Program-made: the position numbers and the translations under genes | Part shown: positions 58,235 to 64,000 of the stretch, one piece after another | How the letters are laid out: the number at the start of each line of letters is the position of its first letter | How positions within the stretch are numbered: the first letter of the stretch is position 1 | Assembly: GCA_040221055.1 (NCBI GenBank) | Contig: JAVJVN010000019.1 | Location: 1-64,000, forward strand | DNA: 64,000 nucleotides | From: Rhodothermales bacterium | GTDB lineage: Bacteria; Bacteroidota; Rhodothermia; Rhodothermales; UBA10348 | Reading direction: 5' to 3' | Notes under the pieces: model-generated | Databases searched by the model: none | The model's input: only the letters and a program-made list of their open reading frames with translations | Told to the model about the DNA's origin: nothing

Positions 58235-58468
58235 TCAGGGCAGGTCCACGAAGCGCGCATCTTCCACATCTTCCTTGGTACGTGCCTGTGTTGGCACATG
58301 AGTGGACGCTCTGTGGGACATCGACGGATCCTGCCGCGTACCCGACCCTGTTCCCGGACGCGATGGCCCCAGCGGCCGCTCAGGCTGTCCCCGCAGCGCA
58401 CGGATGAGGTTGCCGGCGGTCTTGAATACGTACCAGGCCAGGATGGCCAACAGGATCAGTTTGATCAT
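58235..58468 (-). CDS. Small membrane-anchored protein (DUF4834-like)
   Basis: A 77-residue protein with one N-terminal membrane helix (IKLILLAILAWYVFKTAGNLI), a proline/serine-rich linker and an acidic end (KEDVEDARFVDLP). The layout resembles the DUF4834 family of Bacteroidota, whose members end in a similar acidic motif. No function is known. It starts 14 bases after the deoxynucleoside kinase stop and so belongs to the folK-kinase operon. Confidence 0.65.
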   Translation of the reverse strand: MIKLILLAILAWYVFKTAGNLIRALRGQPERPLGPSRPGTGSGTRQDPSMSHRASTHVPTQARTKEDVEDARFVDLP

Positions 58469-58482
58469 GCCGTTCTGTCCGA

Positions 58483-59190
58483 TCAGCGCGACGGATTGAA
58501 GTAGCGGGTGCCGGGATGCGTGATGCCCCCGATCTGTCGGATGAGTTCGTCCAGATCGCCCGATTGTTTCACGAAATCAATGTGCGTTGCGTTCACAATG
58601 AGCAACGGACTGGCCGTGTAGTGGAAGAAGTACGCATTGTAGGCGTCATTCAGCTGGGCAATGTAATCGCGCTCCATGTTCGCTTCGTAGGGGCGGCCCC
58701 GCTCGGCGATGTTCACCATGAGCCGCTCGGTGGAGGACTGCAGATACACCACCAGATCCGGCACGGGTGTCCGGGGCTGCATGATGCCGAACATCGTTTC
58801 GTAGAGGGACAGCTCGTCGCCGTCCAGGTTGGTCCGCGCAAATATGCGATCCTTGTCGAACGAATAGTCGGCCACCACGACATCGTGGAACAGGTCCCCG
58901 CGTGAAATGCCCTGCTGCTGCCGGAACCGGCTGGCCAGGAAACTCAACTGCGTCTGGAAGGCCCAGCGGGGCCGGTCCTGATAGAACCGTTCCAGGAACG
59001 GATTTTCATCGAACTCCTCCAGGACCAATCGGCCGTTGAAGCGCTCGGCCAGTTCGCGCGCCAAGGTGGTCTTGCCGGCTCCGATGACCCCTTCAATGAC
59101 GACGTATTGCAGATTGTCCGGGAGCACACGGGGTACGGCTACCGGCCCGCTCTCCCTGGGGCCATCCTGGAGTTCGTCAAAGAGGCTCAT
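58483..59190 (-). CDS. Deoxynucleoside kinase
   Basis: A 235-residue P-loop kinase: YVVIEGVIGAGKTTLARELAERF near residues 28-50, EEFDENPFLERFYQD near 57, FQTQLSFLASRFRQQQ near 76, DYSFDKDRIFA near 105 (the DRS-like region) and NIAERGRPYEANM near 157. It matches the bacterial deoxyadenosine/deoxyguanosine kinase family that salvages deoxynucleosides. ATG 59190 (MSLFDELQDG) overlaps the folK 3' end by 14 bases. Substrate preference cannot be read by eye. Confidence 0.9.
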   Translation of the reverse strand: MSLFDELQDGPRESGPVAVPRVLPDNLQYVVIEGVIGAGKTTLARELAERFNGRLVLEEFDENPFLERFYQDRPRWAFQTQLSFLASRFRQQQGISRGDLFHDVVVADYSFDKDRIFARTNLDGDELSLYETMFGIMQPRTPVPDLVVYLQSSTERLMVNIAERGRPYEANMERDYIAQLNDAYNAYFFHYTASPLLIVNATHIDFVKQSGDLDELIRQIGGITHPGTRYFNPSR

Positions 59191-59740
59191 CGAGTCGGAG
59201 TCTGGTTGGGATTGCCTCGTCAGGGCACACGGACAGAAGATACTCGACAGACGCGTCCAGTGGAGGACCAATGAGGAGTCCCGGGGCAATTTCCGCAAGC
59301 GGTTCAAGGACGAAGCGGCGTTCGGCCAGACCTGGATGGGGCACCGTCAGGTCCTCGCTCGCCAGGTGGACCCCCTCCATGTACACGATGTCCAGATCCA
59401 GGGTACGCGATTCCCACCGGCGCCCCGCGCTGCGTACCCGGCCGTGACGGCGTTCGATGTCCAGGCAGCGCTCCAGCAATGCGTCGGGGGAGAGCGACGT
59501 CCGCACGTGGACGACGGCGTTCAGATACGGGGGTTGAGGCTCCTCTGACGGCCGGAGGTTGTCTGGTCCGGATTTGTCTGCAGGCGCCTGCAATGCCGGG
59601 CTTTCATAGACGGATGATACGGCGCATACCTCGAGGCCAGCCGATGCGCCGAGCTCCCGGGTGGCCGCCCGTAGGAAGTCCAGGCGCGTCCGATGCGGTT
59701 CGTCGAGGTTGGATCCCATTGCGATGTAGGCGTGGTTCAT
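59177..59740 (-). CDS. folK: 2-amino-4-hydroxy-6-hydroxymethyldihydropteridine pyrophosphokinase
   Basis: A 187-residue HPPK: AYIAMGSNLDEPHRTRLDFLRAA at the N-terminus, SSVYESPAL near 42, YLNAVVHVRT near 72, the active-site stretch RRWESRTLDLDIVYMEG near 107-123, and VPHPGLAERRFVLEPLAEIAP near 133-153. It activates the pterin for folate synthesis. An insertion of about 15 residues (ADKSGPDNLRPSEEPQP) lies before the second strand. It is followed by an overlapping deoxynucleoside kinase gene. Confidence 0.93.
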   Translation of the reverse strand: MNHAYIAMGSNLDEPHRTRLDFLRAATRELGASAGLEVCAVSSVYESPALQAPADKSGPDNLRPSEEPQPPYLNAVVHVRTSLSPDALLERCLDIERRHGRVRSAGRRWESRTLDLDIVYMEGVHLASEDLTVPHPGLAERRFVLEPLAEIAPGLLIGPPLDASVEYLLSVCPDEAIPTRLRLDEPL

Positions 59741-59770
59741 GTCCCCAACTTACGATCAAAAAAGTGCACC

Positions 59771-59807
59771 AAAAAAAGTGGGGGCGGGCCGACAGGCCCG
59801 CCCCCAC
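59771..59807 (-). terminator. Intrinsic terminator of groESL
   Basis: GTGGGGGCGGGCC (59778-59790) pairs perfectly with GGCCCGCCCCCAC (59795-59807), loop GACA on the plus strand. On the minus strand the hairpin is followed by seven T (59777-59771). It lies 28 bases after the groEL stop. Confidence 0.93.
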
Positions 59808-59835
59808 AGGAACGTCAGGAATTGACGGTCACGGC

Positions 59836-61512
<1,677 letters not shown>

Positions 61513-61518
61513 TCAGAA

Positions 61519-61809
61519 TCAGCCTGCTACGATGCCGAGGATATCCGACTCACGCATGATGAGCAGGTCTTCCTTGTCAAGGTTGATTTCCGTACCGGAG
61601 TATTTTCCGTAGAGGACGGTATCGCCTTCTGCGACCGTCATGTCGACCTTCGTGCCATTTTCGACCTTTCCGGGGCCGACGGCGACGACCGTGCCTTTCT
61701 GTGGCTTCTCTTTTGCAGTGTCAGGAATGAAGAGGCCGCTGGCCGTCTTCTCGTCCGCTGGCAGCGGTCGGACCACTACGCGGTCGCCCAATGGTTTGAT
61801 GTTGGCCAT
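61519..61809 (-). CDS. groES: Co-chaperonin GroES
   Basis: A 96-residue Gro[38 protein letters not shown] contains the mobile loop. It is followed by [22 protein letters not shown] and the C-terminal [12 protein letters not shown]. It caps the GroEL ring. A CIRCE operator lies 31 bases upstream of its start, so expression of groES-groEL is expected to be repressed by HrcA and induced by heat. Confidence 0.98.
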   Translation of the reverse strand: MANIKPLGDRVVVRPLPADEKTASGLFIPDTAKEKPQKGTVVAVGPGKVENGTKVDMTVAEGDTVLYGKYSGTEINLDKEDLLIMRESDILGIVAG

Positions 61810-61840
61810 AGATACGTACTGTTGTTTCTGGTGGTACAGG

Positions 61841-61867
61841 TTGGCACTCTCAATGGGAGAGTGCTAA
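61841..61867 (-). promoter_or_regulatory. CIRCE operator (HrcA-binding inverted repeat)
   Basis: On the minus strand it reads TTAGCACTC, nine bases, then GAGTGCCAA. This matches the CIRCE consensus TTAGCACTC-N9-GAGTGCTAA with one mismatch. It sits 31 bases before groES. A TATACAT just upstream on the same strand (within 61868-61880) may be the -10 box, so HrcA bound here would block transcription initiation. No hrcA gene is in the window. Confidence 0.95.
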
Positions 61868-61993
61868 GGCATGTATAAAATGATGCGGAATCCGGGCCCC
61901 GAAGGGGGTCCACCGCAGATCCATAGAACCTGATGACCCCGTTCGCTGTTCCACGCCGTCCACGCCAAGCGTCTCTTATCCGATCAAGAATCC

Positions 61994-62455
61994 GTGAACA
62001 GACCCACACGCATCCCGTCCGGCTCCGGCATCCTCCTGCTGACCGGACTGGTCCTGCTGGCCATCGTGCCTGCGCTCACCCCGTTCGTCGGGGAGGGACT
62101 CCGGGCATCCCTCATGCAGGGCTTCTCCATGGTGTGCCACCAGATACCGGGACGGTCGCCGCATTCACATGGCGTGCAGTGGGCCATTTGCCATCGGGAC
62201 CTCGGTATCTACTGGGGGTTGCCGGCGGGGGCGTTGGCGTACATCGTGACCGGATGGGCACCGTCCTGGATGAACAGGGGCATTCCATTCCTTTTCGCGG
62301 CCGCGCTCGTACCGCTGGGTCTGGACTGGGGCCTGGATGCATTCGGTGTCCTGGCCAACTCGGCGCCGAGCCGGATAGCCACGGGGGCCGTTTTCGGAAT
62401 TACGTCCGGGTTCATCCTGGCATGGACGGTACTGACGGACCGGTCCGTAAAATGA
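61994..62455 (+). CDS. DUF2085 family membrane protein
   Basis: A 153-residue protein with about four membrane segments. The conserved DUF2085 core is visible: SMVCHQIPGRSPH near residue 45, then WAICHRDLGIYWGLPAGALAYI near 63-84, with paired Cys/His that could bind metal. The function of the family is unknown. The start codon is GTG (61994). It is divergent from groESL and followed by another membrane protein gene 90 bases on. Confidence 0.8.
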   Translation: MNRPTRIPSGSGILLLTGLVLLAIVPALTPFVGEGLRASLMQGFSMVCHQIPGRSPHSHGVQWAICHRDLGIYWGLPAGALAYIVTGWAPSWMNRGIPFLFAAALVPLGLDWGLDAFGVLANSAPSRIATGAVFGITSGFILAWTVLTDRSVK

Positions 62456-62545
62456 CAGATCATCGCATGGACGCGCGTATGTCATGATGCGGACGCTCGT
62501 TTTGTGTAGATTGACGCATCCATCCAACCCAACCGCGTTTTCGCC

Positions 62546-63049
62546 ATGAACAGCAAAACCCAATCGCTCATTCTCGGGGGACTGGTAGCCGGACTGCTCA
62601 GCACGTCCTACCTGGGCTTCATCAACATGATCTGCTGTCTGGGCGTCATAGCAGGCGCGCTTACGGCCGTCTGGCATTACACGACAACGTACGATGTGAC
62701 CATACCGTCCGGTGAAGGGGCCGGCATGGGCGCGGTAGCCGGCCTCATCGGTGCGGTGGTATCGACCGTTCTGAACCTGGTACTCATGGCCGCCGGTATT
62801 CGCCATGATCTTGCGGTGAACCAGTTCATGCTCGATCGTTTCGGCGATCAAATGCCGCCCGAGCAGTACGATCAAATGATTGCCATGATCGAGAAGCCGT
62901 TCACGATCGGTGGATGGATGGCGGAGAACCTCGTGGGGCTCGTCATCGGTCTCGCCGTGTCCGCGGTCTTCGGTGCCATCGGCGGCGTGATCGGCGCGAA
63001 ATTGTTCAAGAAGGGCGGCGAAGAAGTCTCCGATCCGCTGGCGGCGTAA
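62546..63049 (+). CDS. Membrane protein of unknown function
   Basis: A 167-residue protein with about four membrane segments: LILGGLVAGLLSTSYLGFI, ICCLGVIAGALTAVWHY, GMGAVAGLIGAVVSTVLNLVL and ENLVGLVIGLAVSAVFGAIGG. A soluble loop (about 95-125, FMLDRFGDQMPPEQYDQM) separates the third and fourth segments. It resembles DUF4199-like Bacteroidota membrane proteins only in general layout. Its 3' end is ten bases from the convergent gene. Confidence 0.75.
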   Translation: MNSKTQSLILGGLVAGLLSTSYLGFINMICCLGVIAGALTAVWHYTTTYDVTIPSGEGAGMGAVAGLIGAVVSTVLNLVLMAAGIRHDLAVNQFMLDRFGDQMPPEQYDQMIAMIEKPFTIGGWMAENLVGLVIGLAVSAVFGAIGGVIGAKLFKKGGEEVSDPLAA

Positions 63050-63058
63050 GACGCGGCC

Positions 63059-63592
63059 TCAATAACGCCGTTTCGAGACCGGCGGGCGCAGGATTTCCGA
63101 CAGGACCACGGCCTTCCGCATGGCGGCGATGTCGGTTGCCGGGTGCAATGTGGCGTCGCGCTCCTGCGGCAGGGGCTCCAAAACCAGCTCCGGCTTAGGC
63201 TTCGCTTTGGGCTTCGGTTGTGCCTTGAACGGATCCTTGGCCCTGGATTCTGATTTGGGCGTCGATGTTTGCCCGAACTCCATGTCTCCGAAGGTTTCCC
63301 AATGGGCCGGGGGGAGTTCGACCTCCTGAACCCGTGTGGGAGCAGGACGGCGTGTTGCCTGGGCCGCTGGATCTGACTGGGGCTGGGGCTCCGGACGTCG
63401 CAAGGGCTCACCGGTCAGGATACTGCGGATTTCCTCGAGCGCGGAATCCATGTCCGGTGACGATTCCACGGACGGATCCACCCCGTCGGGCGACTGCCCG
63501 GCGGGACCTTGCTGCGGTTTTTTCCGCCCGATGAACCCCTGCAGCAGGTAGATGGCTGCAATGGCAATCCAGAAGATGATGTCGAGATCCAT
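63059..63592 (-). CDS. Membrane-anchored proline/lysine-rich protein, unknown
   Basis: A 177-residue protein with one N-terminal helix (DIIFWIAIAAIYLLQGFIG). A low-complexity cytoplasmic part is rich in P, Q, S and E and includes the run KAQPKPKAKPKPELVLEPLP. A final conserved-looking segment is AMRKAVVLSEILRPPVSKRRY. The end suggests a short binding motif. I do not recognise the family. It lies 31 bases after the mutY-like gene on the same strand. Confidence 0.7.
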   Translation of the reverse strand: MDLDIIFWIAIAAIYLLQGFIGRKKPQQGPAGQSPDGVDPSVESSPDMDSALEEIRSILTGEPLRRPEPQPQSDPAAQATRRPAPTRVQEVELPPAHWETFGDMEFGQTSTPKSESRAKDPFKAQPKPKAKPKPELVLEPLPQERDATLHPATDIAAMRKAVVLSEILRPPVSKRRY

Positions 63593-63623
63593 GGAGCTGT
63601 GTACGACGGGGAATTCGAGGGGT

Positions 63624-64000
63624 TCAATCAGTCATATCCTTGCGCACCAATCTGTCTGTCAAATGCCGGTTGGCGCGAGGAAACGGCAGGTCTTCCATTT
63701 CGGACGGCGTTGACCATGCGGAGCGAAGATCGGTCCGGGGCGGACGCGACGCATCGGTCAGGCGACAATGCCAGGCATGCAGCGTGATCCTGAAATGCGA
63801 ATAGGCATGCTGTATGGGCGGCTCCGGCTGCCCGATCTCAATGTCCGTGTCCAACTCCTCGCGGACCTCGCGTCGGAGCGCATCTTCCAGATCTTCTCCC
63901 GGCTTGCGTTTACCCCCCGGGAATTCCCAAAGGCCACCCAGCATGGCATCTTCCGGGCGGCGCTGGACGAAATACCGGCCTTCGGGGTCCCGGATGAGCG
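63624..64000 (-). CDS. mutY: MutY-like adenine glycosylase, C-terminal NUDIX-type domain (partial)
   Basis: The frame is open to the right edge. It encodes FVQRRPEDAMLGGLWEFPGG, then KRKPGEDLEDALRREVREELDTD, which fits a Nudix box, and HAYSHFRITLHAW. The GLWEFPGGK motif followed by HxYSHF is typical of the 8-oxoguanine-recognition domain at the C-terminus of MutY, which removes A paired with 8-oxoG. A stand-alone MutT-type hydrolase is the alternative, because the glycosylase domain is off the window. The stop is at 63624. Confidence 0.75.
   Translation of the reverse strand, partial: LIRDPEGRYFVQRRPEDAMLGGLWEFPGGKRKPGEDLEDALRREVREELDTDIEIGQPEPPIQHAYSHFRITLHAWHCRLTDASRPPRTDLRSAWSTPSEMEDLPFPRANRHLTDRLVRKDMTD

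Overview
The window is a 64 kb piece of a chromosome of moderately high GC. It most likely comes from an aerobic member of the Bacteroidota/Rhodothermota group. The evidence is four very large secreted proteins ending in a type IX secretion (T9SS) C-terminal domain (the GNYPNPFNP motif and a final G-x-M-x-L-x-K/R), a GWxTD protein, an AsnRS with a charged coiled-coil insertion, ECF sigma/anti-sigma pairs and weak Shine-Dalgarno signals. The lineage is inferred from gene content and no phylogeny was run. No IS element, prophage or CRISPR array was seen.

Layout. 1-11.7 kb is the classic information-processing operon: tuf (3' end), tRNA-Trp, secE, nusG, rplK, rplA, rplJ, rplL, rpoB, rpoC. It has candidate L1-type leader motifs, an attenuator-like hairpin before rpoB and a terminator hairpin after rpoC. 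11.7-27.5 kb is a mixed housekeeping region: a phosphodiester glycosidase-like lipoprotein; an ECF sigma/anti-sigma/GAGN-repeat module; TetR; a CsbD-like protein; an acyl-CoA carboxylase beta subunit; a thioesterase; ergothioneine synthesis (egtB, egtD); a TPR protein; an ABC ATPase; ComF; a QTMAN-like (DUF3524) glycosyltransferase; isocitrate dehydrogenase; a polyprenol-phosphate mannosyltransferase-like enzyme; and a second sigma/anti-sigma pair. 27.7-32.0 kb holds pyruvate dehydrogenase E1 alpha, E1 beta and E2 plus a metallophosphoesterase.

32-51.4 kb is the most unusual part: a locus of four T9SS cargo proteins. Two are about 2,350-2,400-residue beta-helix proteins in divergent orientation. 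Two smaller ones carry cohesin-like and CHRD or CHRD-like domains. One giant carries a dockerin-like pair of calcium repeats next to a cohesin-like domain. This could be a surface matrix or adhesion system using cohesin/dockerin modules outside a cellulosome. The 3' end of the minus-strand giant is followed, right after its stop codon, by a second copy of its last 11 codons plus stop.

51.4-64 kb returns to housekeeping and small genes: a UbiA-like membrane protein, GWxTD protein, asnS, SIMPL protein, GlsB, a phosphohexomutase, a broken hicA with intact hicB, deoxynucleoside kinase, folK, groESL under a CIRCE element, membrane proteins of unknown role and the 3' end of a mutY-like gene. Every convergent gene pair in the window overlaps or nearly abuts at its 3' ends.
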